From Leuctra nigra (lineage: Eukaryota; Arthropoda; Insecta; Plecoptera; Leuctridae): a stretch of DNA of 64,000 bases. The translations under genes and the position numbers were made by a program. Below the pieces are notes generated by a model. The model saw only the letters and a program-made list of their open reading frames with translations. It did not search any database and was not told the DNA's origin. Each line of letters begins with the position of its first letter. Position 1 is the first letter of the stretch. Shown here piece by piece: positions 10,378 to 23,200 of this stretch. The stretch is from positions 4,526,001 through 4,590,000 of the forward strand of contig OW203771.1 in the NCBI GenBank assembly GCA_934045905.1, in the 5' to 3' direction.

Positions 10378-11006
10378 TAAATGTAAATGTATTAATGCAT
10401 GACTGACAGAATTACTGAATTGTAACTAAAAAGTAATAAAACATTAATCATGTTATTTTCGTAACAAAATTCTAGTGGTGCTGGTGGTATATTATTGTCC
10501 CAGTCAAAACCCAAATCAATTAATTCAGTAAAGTTATGTGGATCCAACAGTATAACTGTAGCGTCATTTGCCAGGTCCAACGCTCTGCCTTCTTCTTTTC
10601 TTCATCTTCATCTTCTCCTTACACCTCCATTCCTTCCACAAGCTCCCTTCTCAAGTATACGAAAAAGAAGAAAAAAATATTCCTTGATATTCTCAACAGA
10701 GCCAGGCTCCACTAGTGAGAGTATAATAGAGAAGAGAGCAGAGGAAACCCGGTACCGGCATGTAGCCTTATTACTCTTGACGAAATATAATCAAGGTGGG
10801 CTTAACGTCCCATCCGAAGGACGGCGTAACATTTACATCACGGCCTCCACAACCCGCGCCGTCGAGAGACGTGTAACAGGTGGAGGGAGGTCGTCACACT
10901 AACCCCCAAACACCCCAGTCTCTCTGGCCCAACGGCAGCAACTGGCAGGACATTGAACGATCACCCATCCAACCGCTGACGAGAACCGATGTATTGAGGA
11001 GGGCGT
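10378..11006. other. 3' flank of the Methuselah-like gene
   Basis: Downstream of the GPCR stop on the minus strand. A minus-strand frame at 10392-10580 looks protein-like but has no ATG and no matching splice context. The GC-richer stretch 10790-11000 shows no clear gene. Confidence 0.4.
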
Positions 11007-11262
11007 TCAGCACGTCGTGTCAAAATGGTGGGAGGCGTTGGTCGTCATCATGTTCTGTCCGTCACGTCCCAAGCGCTGGGACACGGCACGCCACACTCTC
11101 CGCGTCAACACGAAGACGATGAAGATGAGGACCCCGTGGAGGGCGTTGAGAACGTCGGGGATGACCCACCACAAGGGCGGGACGTCGGGGGTGAGGTGGC
11201 CCAGAGGTTCGATCACCCAGGAGATGCCCATCACCACGAACAGCTTGGCGTTCAGCATAAGT
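11007..11262 (-). CDS. Methuselah-like GPCR exon 5 (TM6, TM7, tail)
   Basis: The acceptor is TCCGCAG|A. Its single leading base completes a codon begun by exon 4. The exon encodes TM6 (LFVVMGISWVIEPLGHL), TM7 (WVIPDVLNALHGVLIFIVFV), a short basic tail and a stop at 11007-11009. The length fits the C-terminal exon of this receptor family. Confidence 0.88.
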
Positions 11263-14200
11263 CTGCGGACAAGAGTAGAGACAAATCAGTTATTTTATTC
11301 TGTCATTGGCTCATTGCGGTAAAATTTCTAAAATGAAAAATGCACCCGTATCAACTTCAAATTTTACTTTTTTATTAATTTCCAGACAAAACGGCGAAGA
11401 GCAGCATGAGTTTTGGCATTTTACTTCCATTTTATGTGATAGGTAATTGAAATATTCAATTGTCAATTTTATTTAAAATCAGAAACCAATTTTGTAATAA
11501 TTATTTTGTCAATACTATAATAAAAATAAAATATACTTAGTATCCAAATGCCTAATTTTATCCGTACTATTATTTGGATGTTTTGTTTTATGTAGGTAGG
11601 TATTCGGCAAGGTGGATTAGGTATAAAGGGTGTTAGGTGTATTAGGTATATAGGGTATATATAAGGTACTTGGGTATTAGGTTATACCTCTGAGTAAAGT
11701 TTAAAAGTTTAGATGAGTAAGAATTTCAATCGAAAAATCAAACATGCTATGGGTAACAATCATAGCCATTCGGATTTTCAGTGGAATTCCTTCGTAATGA
11801 TTTCATTGTAATATTGTAAAGTGTGTACCTCTTATACCCAAAGTATTTGTTTTGCCTAAAATAAGTTGTGAACTACTAAGCATTTATCACGCCTATAATC
11901 ATGGATATCACTCCGTCCGTAAAATGTTAATATCGTTATGCTGTGGACGTACAATAACACATTGCATGGGTTTGAACTTGATAAAACTTACATAACTCTT
12001 GGCATTTTACTTGCATACCCCAAATTACTAATCAAAAATCAATGGTATTGTAATGGTAATGGCAGTAATATCTATCGTAGCAATTGGTCCGAATATAATT
12101 TGGTCCGAATCTGGTCCCTTGAACTTTAAAACTGATGCGACATAGAACGTTTAAATATTAAAAACAAAAGTTGAATAGTCTAAATGGCAGTTATGGTTAC
12201 TCAAAAGGAAGACAAAAACAGGTGTTTCATACTAAAAATTACAGACATTATGATGTTACGTCAAAAGGTGATTTTGAGATCATTAAAATCATAACTTTTA
12301 TGCACGAAGTTTGCCTAAATTATTGAAATATAGACTGATCTATATTAAACATAGTTAGTCCTCAACAATGAATGTGTATCTACTCGGTATTCTTAGGGCC
12401 GGTCTTTCAATACTTGGCTTAAGTCTCAATTAGCTGTTAACAGTTAGTTAGTACAAAACTCTGACATTCAATTGGTTGTTGCCATGACAATACAGTCCTA
12501 ATCAACCTCGGACTTCTCGGACCCCGTTCAAAATATGGAAAAACGCCTAAAGTGACATGGTTTCTTTCAGCTTCCTAACATGTATACCAAATATGAACAG
12601 AATCGGAGTCGCACATGAAAATCGATTTGCTGTTTTGCTGTTGTGACCCTATAATCAGCTAGAAACAGGTGTCAGCTACTTTCATATATAAGCGACGTCG
12701 TCATATTCTTGGAAAGAATTGAGTGCTTTAGCTTCTACCTTAGGGTCGATTGTTTGTCGTCAAATCGGCTCGATTCTTGTTGCTTCAGACAAGAGACTTG
12801 GCTTACACTTTCTGACACACCTGTAGAGTGAGATGGCTCGGCCGGAATATCAAAGTTCCCAAGATGTACTCTTGTTCAAGCACATCTGGGTGTTGAGGAA
12901 ATTTGCAGGTAACTTTTAGAATGTTGTGTATTCGTTTCTATCTTCCTCCTGTCCCTGATGGGCAGTTTTATTGATTAACCACAGGCATTCAGAAGTACTA
13001 TTAAAACTTGTTGCCACTATTTAGCTATGTTAATAATTTTTGTGTTTTCATAGATTTATTAATAATTAGTGAAAAGTAAATATGAGTAAAGGTATTTTAG
13101 TAGAATGTTATACTTTATTGTTTTATTGAATCATTATTGTAGACATTAGACTTTTATTTCTATATTATTCATGAAAATGAATAAATAAATACCTAATTAA
13201 AAAATTGGTAAGGCCAATTATTTATATTTTGAGATTGGAAAATGTCGAAACATTCTCAACTAGCCACTCCATAAAAACACGCGAGCAAAATCAGCAGCTA
13301 AGAACTTTAACTATCTCCTAACAGGAGAGAAATCCATCAAATAGGACTCCATGTCCCACACTCTCCGAGGCCACCGTCATGATCCATCCGTCGCATATGT
13401 TCTTTTAATACCATCTATAGTACTGTTTTTATCACTTCATCTGCCTTATGATTCCATAATTCCAATGGTATAACCTTGACGTGCTAATAGTGCAGGTTCA
13501 AGTGTAGAAAAAAGGCTTGCCGCTCGATTGGAGTGCCGAAATTGATTTTTTCATAATTATCGATTGTTTACATCATTCTTAAAATTACCTGACGTGCCTT
13601 CAACTTTTTTGGTGGCCATCTTGGAAAATATGGCGGAAAACGTAAATTTTAAAAATTATTTAATTGTTGGTAGAGGAAAGGTTGAAAAATTATGAAATAA
13701 TTCACTAAAACAAACTCAAATATGGGGACTTGAAAAAAAAATACTCCGTGAACGAATTTTATTTTTTCATTGTTGGAATTGACCAATCACGTTTCTGTGT
13801 TTTTTTGCTCTCAATTTATTATGAAACGCGTGGACTTAGACTAAAATATGTATTATTAAAATTTGTAGACAATTTAATTTTGAACAATATGCGTTTTAAA
13901 AAAAAATTATGTCTTTAAAAAAAATTTAAAATTTAAAATTTTGTAAAAAATTTTGTTTACGGCGTTTTTTTTTAAGTCACTATATTTGAGTTAGTTTTAG
14001 TGAATTATTTCATAATTTTTCAATCTTTCCTCTACCAACAATAAATTAATTTATAAAATTTACGTTTTTCGCTCGTTTTCCGCCATATTTTCAAAGATAA
14101 CTGCCAAAAAAATTGAAGGCACGTCAGGTAATATTAAGAATGATGTAAACAATCGATAATAATGAAAAAATCAATTTCGGCACTCCAATCGAGCGGAATT

Positions 14201-17200
14201 ACATTTGCTCCCCTACTATAACTTCCACAGGAATGTACTCCTACTCTCCCAACGTGCAGAAGAGCCCTCTTCTTCTCTTCATCTACTACTTCTCCCGCTT
14301 CATCGTCACTGAACGCTGCTTCGAGGCTTTCTTCTACCGCTACGTCCACTACGTCATCAACTGGAAGCACATCACCATCCAGGACATGCCTCGCCTCTTC
14401 TTCATGAACCTTCTGGTTATCGGTTACTCCGTGCATCTTCTGAGCTTCTACCGGCATCCCGACGAACTAGACTACATGATGACGTCACTGGAGGCGATGC
14501 ACAAGACACGTGGCGCTCTACATGACCGCCATGTGCGCACGATGAAGTCTGTCATGAAGATGCCTCTGCAGCTTGCTATTCCGATCTTGGCAGCTCCGGC
14601 AATCTGCTATTTCTTTGTTGTAAATGATGTGTTGGCTGAACCTTCTCAAGGGTGAGTTAACATTTAAAATATTATATAAATATTGATAGGAGCACGGTTA
14701 AAAATTCAGCCAGGCTATCTTGGGTAAATCCGGGATAGATGCCAGGTATGGGATCCCATCTACCAATTGTTTTTAAAATACACTACCGAACGCAGATCCG
14801 ATACAAACATTCGACGCGGCTTGCCGAGACGAATCCATTGACACCAAATTCGAATCGATGGGACGAAAATTGAGATGTCAAAAGCAAATTTAAGATATTT
14901 GAAAGAGTTTTTTTGGTGTGAAAATGTTTTGCTACAGTTCGAAAATTTCATAACTATAGAATACCTATTCTTACAACTTAACCCAAAATTTTTGTGCTTT
15001 TTTACTTTTTCATTTTGGATTAAAATGTAACGTTTTATTGCATTTTGACCAATCAAATCAACGGTAAATATGGGTGAGACGCCCCAACATACGAGTTTAT
15101 GGCTTATGGCATTACATGGTTAATTTTCTTCCACAAAGCTTGCGTAGACTTTTTGAGATGCTCTTTAGCTAGAATACCTAAATTTGATATTTATAATAAC
15201 GTCTGAGTTGCAAAAAGCAAAAAATACATGTCAAAGTTTTTATTTTTGAATGCAAATTTATCATGTAAAACGCCATAAGGCATCTATCCCTCGGTCCCGG
15301 TGGCCATCCATCCCGCACATATGGGATATTTGCCTAAAAAGTAGAAATTTAGAAAATATTATTTCTCTGTCAATTTTTGTTTTAAAAAAATTTAAAAAAT
15401 GTGAGTAGTTAATAAACACGAATTTAACATTTGAATACAATCGCACTATTAATTTGAAAGTTACATAATTTCTTTGAAAATGTAGACATCCTAGATTTAC
15501 CTATAGATTCTGCAGTTGGGCCAGATAGACTGCATTTTTTGGAATTTCAAAATACTTTCATGTATTACCATTACAAATAATATAAGATGGGATCTTTTTT
15601 CTATAAAAGAATCATTAAAATGGACTCTGCCATTCTATGTCTAACTATAATCGAGTTATAGATCTCTAAATTTATAATCCGAACCGATCAACTATGAGAA
15701 TCTGAGGAATCTTTAGACAAATAAAACGTCTTCAAACGTAGATATCTTCGGTAATATTATGCCCTCTACTATTAATCTAGCACAAAATGTAATAAAATTG
15801 GCGTAGAACTCTTCAATTCTTAGCTGCCGAAATGCGTAATGAATGACTTTGTTGCAGGTTTTATTTCCCTTACAATGTGTCAAAATCGCCAAACCGCGAG
15901 CTGTCGGTGATCATCTTCATTTCCATCTGGATGCTGACGGGTATCATGTTCATGGCAATACAGAACATCTGCTTCCATTTCACAGTTCATTATATTTGCC
16001 AATTCCGTATTCTGCGCGACAAGTTGTTGAATATCCGAGCTGACAGTCTCGAGCACATCATGGCCAAGCGTCGCCAGAAGACTGAGAACAGTCGAACACC
16101 AGCTGAGCGAGGTGTGATGGAGTTAAGTCAAGGAGGAGCTGACAGTCTCGAGCACATCATGGCCAAGCGTTGCCAGAAGACTGAGAACAGTCGAACACCA
16201 GCTGAGCGAGGTGTGATGGAGTTAAGTCAAGGAGGAGCTGACAGTCTCGAGCACATCAAGGCCAAGCGTCGCCAGAAGACTGAGAACAGTCGAACACCAG
16301 CTGAGCGAGGTGTGATGGAGTTAAGTCAAGGAGGAGCTCACAGTCTCGAGCACATCATGGCCAAGCTTCACCAGAAGACTGAGAACAGTCGAACACCAGC
16401 TGAGCGAGGTGTTTTGTACATAAGTCAAGCAGGGAAATATCTGGTCCCAACATGCAAGTATGATACAACCGGGCCTTTGCAAGATTTAGGAGATCATCGC
16501 TATCAATTTGGACAGATATATGATGAACATAATTTGAATAAGATGCAACAAGAAGAATCATATCTTGGCTCAACAGACTCTAACGGGAGAATTTGTGCTT
16601 GGAAGGTGATTGGAGCGCATCGGTATCCAATCAGATACAAAGCTGTTGAAGAGAAGCGTGAGCTTGACTTGGAGATGGAGAGACGTCTGAAGGAATGCAT
16701 CCAGCATCATCAGGAGCTTATTGGGTGCGCAAATAAAGTATTATTATCGAGCGTCCCCGCGCTACTTCTGTGGCACTTACCTATTTATTTTCGTGGCATA
16801 GCCTTTGGTCACACTGTTCCAACAAATTGATCTGAATTTTCGTACACATCCACGCTTATGGCATCTCAGGAAAAGTATATGAGCTAAACTTTCTCATTTG
16901 TTGAAAAATAATTCAGAACAGTTTGTAATTTCGAATGTACTATTTGAATTGTTATTAGGAACAAATTATCAGAAAATATTGCAAATTTCAAGACAAATGA
17001 TCACCATATTCAATAGTCGTTAACATTTTAAGATTGTTTTGAAATATGAAAACTTCTTTGCATAAATAAATACATTTTCACTGCTACAGTTCGTTTTTCC
17101 TATGCTTGAACTCTCTACAGACCGAGACACCGTCAGATGTTCTGCTAAGGTTCTGCTAGGCCGAGAAAGACAACATTGCAAGGTGAGCGCGCAATGAAGT

Positions 17201-20200
17201 CTTTCTCGGCCTAGCAGAACAACTGACTGTGGCTCCATCTGGTGAGAGTTCATACAGTAAAAAAACATACTGTATTTAATGCATTTCATTCGGTTGCCTA
17301 CACACCTGCTTCCAAGGTCTGTGGAGCAGCAACTTTCACACACATGTTCATTATATGCATGCAATACGAATTCACACTCATTGTAGTGTTGGCAACACTG
17401 GCAGTTGATTGATTTGATTTGATTTATTTTCCATTCATCATACATTTACATGTTGACAGTGACCCTCCTGGAGGACTCCAGTAATGAGGGTATAAGGAAA
17501 AGATTCCTTCCTATAAGGAAGGAATATTAATAAATATAATAGTTATATTAATAATAATAATAATAGTACATAGTAATATTAATAATAGTTATATTAGATA
17601 AGTGTTACCTATTCAGATAATAGAGAAACTAGGTTATAATTATTTATCATCTAAATTAACAGTACAATAATAATAGTAAAAATGATAGTAAAACAAGGTT
17701 AGAATTATCTATCATCTAACTTAGCAAGTCATACTCTTACATTTTAAGACAGTCAAGCTGGTGTGCTTCATTAAATTGTATCTATAGGTGGGTACATTTA
17801 ACAATAAATTACATTGATACAATAAATGCGTAGTTTACCTATTAGGTACTATTAGTAGGTATATCTCACTTGTATGTCAAATATTCTTCAATGGAGTAGA
17901 ATGCCTCCTTTGTTAGAAATAATTTTAACTTATGTTTAAAACAATCTATGTCAGATGTGTTTTTTATGATCTCAGGGAGGTTATTGTATAATTTAAGTTT
18001 TTCGTAATTTGAGTTTTTTTGAATTTTTTTTGTTCTATGGTTAGTTACATGTATATCTTCCTTCCTTCTTGTATCATGTGTGTGTACATCTTTATTCAAA
18101 TTTTGATTGTGAATGTCCTTTTTTATGCTAATGCATGATTCGTGAATGTACAAGCTATATATTGTGAGGATTTTATGTTTCTTGAAATGGGGTCTGCAGT
18201 GTGGTTTTATAAAAGTATCTTTAGTTTTGTTTTTTAGTCCGAGAATGATTCTAATTGCCCTTTTCTGAATTTTGAATATTTGTTCTATTCTAGTGCTGTT
18301 GCCCCAAAATTCAATACCATAGCGCATGTGGGAATCAAAATTGGCGAAGTAGGCTAATTTTGCCGTTTTTATATTCGTAAGTAGCTTTATGGATTTCAAG
18401 GCAAAACACGCTGAGCTTAGTTTCTTAGCAAGTGTTTCAGAGTGCTTGTCCCAGCTTAATTTTTCGTCAATTGTGAAGCCCAGGAATTTAGTTTCTTTTA
18501 CTTTTTCTATTTTTGTGTTGTTAACTTTATTGTGTAGTTGTGTAATGTTTGTGATGAGTGGTGAGGGGTTGTGTAAGTGTATGAATGTTGTTTTTGTGTC
18601 ATTAAGTATTAGTTTGTTATCGTTGAACCACATTGTGGCCTCAGATAAGACATTTTCTGCCCTTTCCTTCAACTCATCTCCATTTTTCCCTTTAACTATG
18701 ATGTTCGTGTCATCGGCGTACAATTCAGCATTTTCTATTACTTCAGGAAGGTCATTGATATAAGCGATAAAGAGGAGGGGTCCTAGAATTGACCCTTGAG
18801 GTACCCCGGCAGTGACCAATTCTGGTTCAGATAGGTACCTTTCTTCTTGATTTCTGTTATTAAAGGCCACTATTTCTACAAGTTGGATGCGATTTGACAA
18901 GTATGATTTTATTAAATCGAATGCTATACCTCTTATACCGTAGTGTTGTAGCTTGGCCAGGAGTATTCTATGATCTATGCAGTCGAAGGCTTTGGATAGG
19001 TCACAGAATACTCCTAGGACTTGCTCTTGTTCTTCTATTCCTCTAACTGCATTACTGATAAAGTTATTAATTGTGTCTGTGGTACCTTTTTTATTTCTAA
19101 ATCCATTCTGTTTATCCGAGAGGATTCCCTCCTTTTCCAGGAAAGAGGTTAATCGGGTATGAATTATTTTTTCTAAGATTTTTGATATTGCCGGTAATAA
19201 TGAAATGGGCCTATAGTTACAGACTTGATTCTTGTCTCCTTTTTTTTTGTATATTGGCTTTATTTTACAGAAAACAACAGAACAGAAAAACCAGAAAGGA
19301 GACAACCTTTATCTTTAAAAAACAATACCAATTTCCTCTGCCATTGCCGGTCCCAAGCCCGGATGAGAAAGGAGGAGGGCCATCCTCTGGCGAGGCTAGC
19401 AACCTACCAGGGGATGTAAAACTATACATGCTCACAGAACCAATAATTGGCCTCGGATGAACGGATTGTCGAACCCTACGATGAACCCTGCGAGAAAAAG
19501 GAAATTGAGTATTTGGAAAAAATCAAACATATTGAGAATAGGTACCTGGAATATACGCTCTTGGAATAACAGGGACCAGGAAATTATTAATGAACTTGAG
19601 AATTTTAACATCGATATATGTGCCATTTCTGAGACAAAGAAGAAAGGGAAGGGTATTATGCAATATGGAAAATACTCTCTGATTTACAGCGGAGTGGATA
19701 AAGGTTGTAGAGCGAAAGAGGGAGTGGGAATATTGTTGCACAACAAATATGCACGCTGCATAAATGAGTGCAAGTACATTTCAGAACGCATACTTATGGT
19801 GAATTTACAGACCGATCAAGGAAACATCAATATTATATCGGTGTATGCCCCAGAGAATAACAAGCCTGCGCATGAAAAGGACAAGTTCTTTGACGATCTT
19901 CAAGACACTGTAGACAGTGTTATTGGAGGCGAAAGGATAATTTTGCTGGGGGACTTCAATGCTCGAGTGGGAAATGACATAATACCAGGGGTAAAACACC
20001 GGTTCAATGAAGATGTCTTAAACGACAACGGAGAACAATTAGTTATGTTTTGTGCAAGCAATGAACTTCGTTTAAATAACACTTTCTTTGATCACAAACT
20101 CCAGCATAAGTACACGTGGGAGAATACTAGGGGTCACAAATGCACCCTTGATTATATACTAACGAATAGAGGGATACATCCAACCCAGATACTGGATGTT

Positions 20201-23200
20201 CGTAGTTTAATTTCAGCTGACATTGGAAGTGATCATAGACTAGTATTAAGTAAAATGAGACTCAAATTTAGAAAGACCGTTAAATTAGAAAAGGTGTATG
20301 AAACGAAATATAACATTGAATCTCTACACGATATTTCCACTACAATCTTATATATGAACAGACTTAAGAGTAAAATTGATCTCACAAGTGTTACTGAGGA
20401 AGACGATGTAAATCAGAGTTGGAACAAGATTAAGCATAATATCATGGGAGCGGCAGAAGAAGCACTTGGACAAAGAAGAGTGTTAGCTAATAAAGATGAT
20501 TGTAGCACAAGGAAAACACCCTGGTTCTGCGAAGAAGTCAAAGCACTCTCTCAACAGAAGAGAGAGGCATATTTGGCTCATCGCAATCAGAATACACAGC
20601 AGTCATACTTGGAGTATAAGGTGGTTAGAAATGCAGTGAATGCAGATATTAGAAGAATAAAACAAGGATATTGGGAGAAGTTCTCAAAGGAAATGGAACA
20701 CGACTTTTTTGGGCTGCAGAAGCAAGTATGGAAAATAATACAAAATCAAAAAAAAGAAATAAAAGAATTCGTGGAAACCAAAAAAATAGAAATAGATAAG
20801 TGGACGCAGTACTTCACCAACTTATTTCAGGGAGCAGAGATGAGTGAATTGGAAGATGTCGGACAGAATGTAGAAGAAGTGAGTGTGTCGGAGACTGAAG
20901 TGAGAATTACATTAAAGAAGCTAAGAAATAGAAAATCGCCCGGGGAAGATGGTATTACTAATGAACTTCTAAAATATGGAGGATCAGCACTTGCGGGAGA
21001 GATAACAAAACTCTTAAACAAGATCATGGAGAATTCTAAAATCCCTGATGAGTGGAGGACAAATATTTTAATACCCATTTTCAAGAAGGGCGATAAAATG
21101 GAGCCGGGAAATTATCGGGGAATAAACCTTTTATACACCATGCTCAAATTCACAACCAAGATCATTACAAGTAAGCTCGACAATTTAATAGAGCTACAAG
21201 ATGCACAGCAAGGATTTCGGAGGGGCAGATCATGCATTGATGCAATATTTGCAGTAAGACAGATTGTAGAGAAATCTTTGGAATACAACAACCCTGCATA
21301 CATGTGTTTTATTGACTTGACAAAGGCATTTGATCGAATCCGGCTGATAGACATAATCAATATCCTCATTCAAAGGAACATTCCACAGTCTATCATTAGA
21401 GTTATACAAGATATCTACAGCAATAGTAAAATTAAGGTCAAATGTAACGGACAGTTCTCTGAACCAATTGATATGAACATGGGTGTAAGGCAAGGAGATT
21501 CTTTAAGCCCGCTTCTTTTTAACTTGATTATGGATGAAATTATAAAGTCTGTTCGAGGAATTAAAGGATACAGTTTGGGTAGAAGTACGATAAATATTAT
21601 TTGTTATGCAGACGACGCTATATTAATAGCTGATAACGAGGACGACTTACAGAGATTGGTTTTTAGGTTTAATAATGCTTGTAGTTTGTATAATATGGAG
21701 ATTTCTACAAATAAGACGCAGACAATGACGATTGCTAAAGAGCCCATTCGATGCAAAATAGTGGTTAATGGTGACATTATTGAGCAAGTTTTTGAATACA
21801 AGTACTTGGGAACGACTATCACCAGTTATGGACACATAGAGAAGGAGGTGAATGGACAAATCATGAAGGCCAACAGAGTAGCGGGATGTTTGGGAGATGT
21901 TATATGGAGGAACAAGTTCTTGCGCCAGGATGCGAAGTCGCAGATATATAAGAGCGTAATAAGACCCATTATATCCTATGCTTCTGAAACAAGACCCGAC
22001 ACATCTAAGACAAGACATCAGTCGCAGGTAACCGAAATGAAAGTCTTAAGAAGAATATTAGGTAAAACGAGACTGGATCGGATACGGAATGAAAGTATAA
22101 GGGACACCTGCAGAGTTACAGATGTGGCTGATTGGATTAAGGAAAGAAGACTTCTTTGGGATGAACACATTTCAAGGATGGATCAAGGGCGATTAGTTAG
22201 GGTTGCACGGGACAATCGGCCCAGAGGAAAGAGAAGAATAGGACGTCCAAACAAGAGATGGAAGGATTCATTAGAATGAAGAGCTCAGTACAAAACGTTT
22301 TAAATTGGTTTTGAACAGGATTGTATCCTATATATAAGTTAAAGAAGAAGAAGAAGAAGAAGAAGGCTTTATTTTAGATATTTTGAGTTTATGTGGGAAT
22401 GTGCCACTTGTAATAGAATTGTTATAGATATCAGCAAGGGGAGAAGCTATTGCAATAATGCATTTCTTGATCAAAGAAACCGGAATTTCATCTATTCCAC
22501 TGGAGTGTTTGTTTTTTAGCTTTTTTGCAATGTCGATTATCTCCTTTCTACTTGTTTCTGTCAGGTATATTGTTCTTTCGCTATACTTTGTCTCTCTTAA
22601 GTGTTTGAGAAATGTGTTATCATCTGATTGGGCTGGTCTTAGATGTTTTGTAAGATTTTCTGCCGTGTTCGAGTATTCTATATTGAAAGTGTTAGCAATT
22701 TGATGGTAATTTGTAAGGGTGGCGTTGCTACTTTTATCAATGATTTTTATGTTTTCACTTGTGTTTTTTTTAAATTTGTTTGTTTCATTATTAATTATTT
22801 CCCATATTTTTTTTGATTTTTCTCTCTCATCACACATTTGAATTTTCCTTTGAATATCTAAGTTCTTCGCTGCAGCGAGTACTTTTTTGTATATTCTCTT
22901 GTACGATCTATAGTACAATTTAGTAAATGTGTTGCTGGAGTATTTATTCATCTGGAAGAGTGATTTAAGATTTTTGCTCGAGGTCTTTATTCCTGATGTT
23001 ATCCAATTGGGTCGTTTCTGTTTTGATTTTATTTTTATTGTTTTTAGTGGGAAGAAGTCATCGTGTTTAAGTTTGAATTTTTTTTCAAATTCCTCATATT
23101 TTTCATCAGATGTGGAGGCCTCATAAACTTTGCTCCAGTCCACTTCCATTAGTGTTTTGTTGAAGTCTTTAATGCCCTCCTCACTGTATTTTCTCCTAGT

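Noticed and set aside
10392..10580. Protein-like minus-strand frame (ILLDPHNFTELIDLGFDWD...)
   Set aside because: No ATG, no clear splice acceptor with matching phase, and no recognised family. It could be a terminal exon of an unknown gene, but support is too weak.
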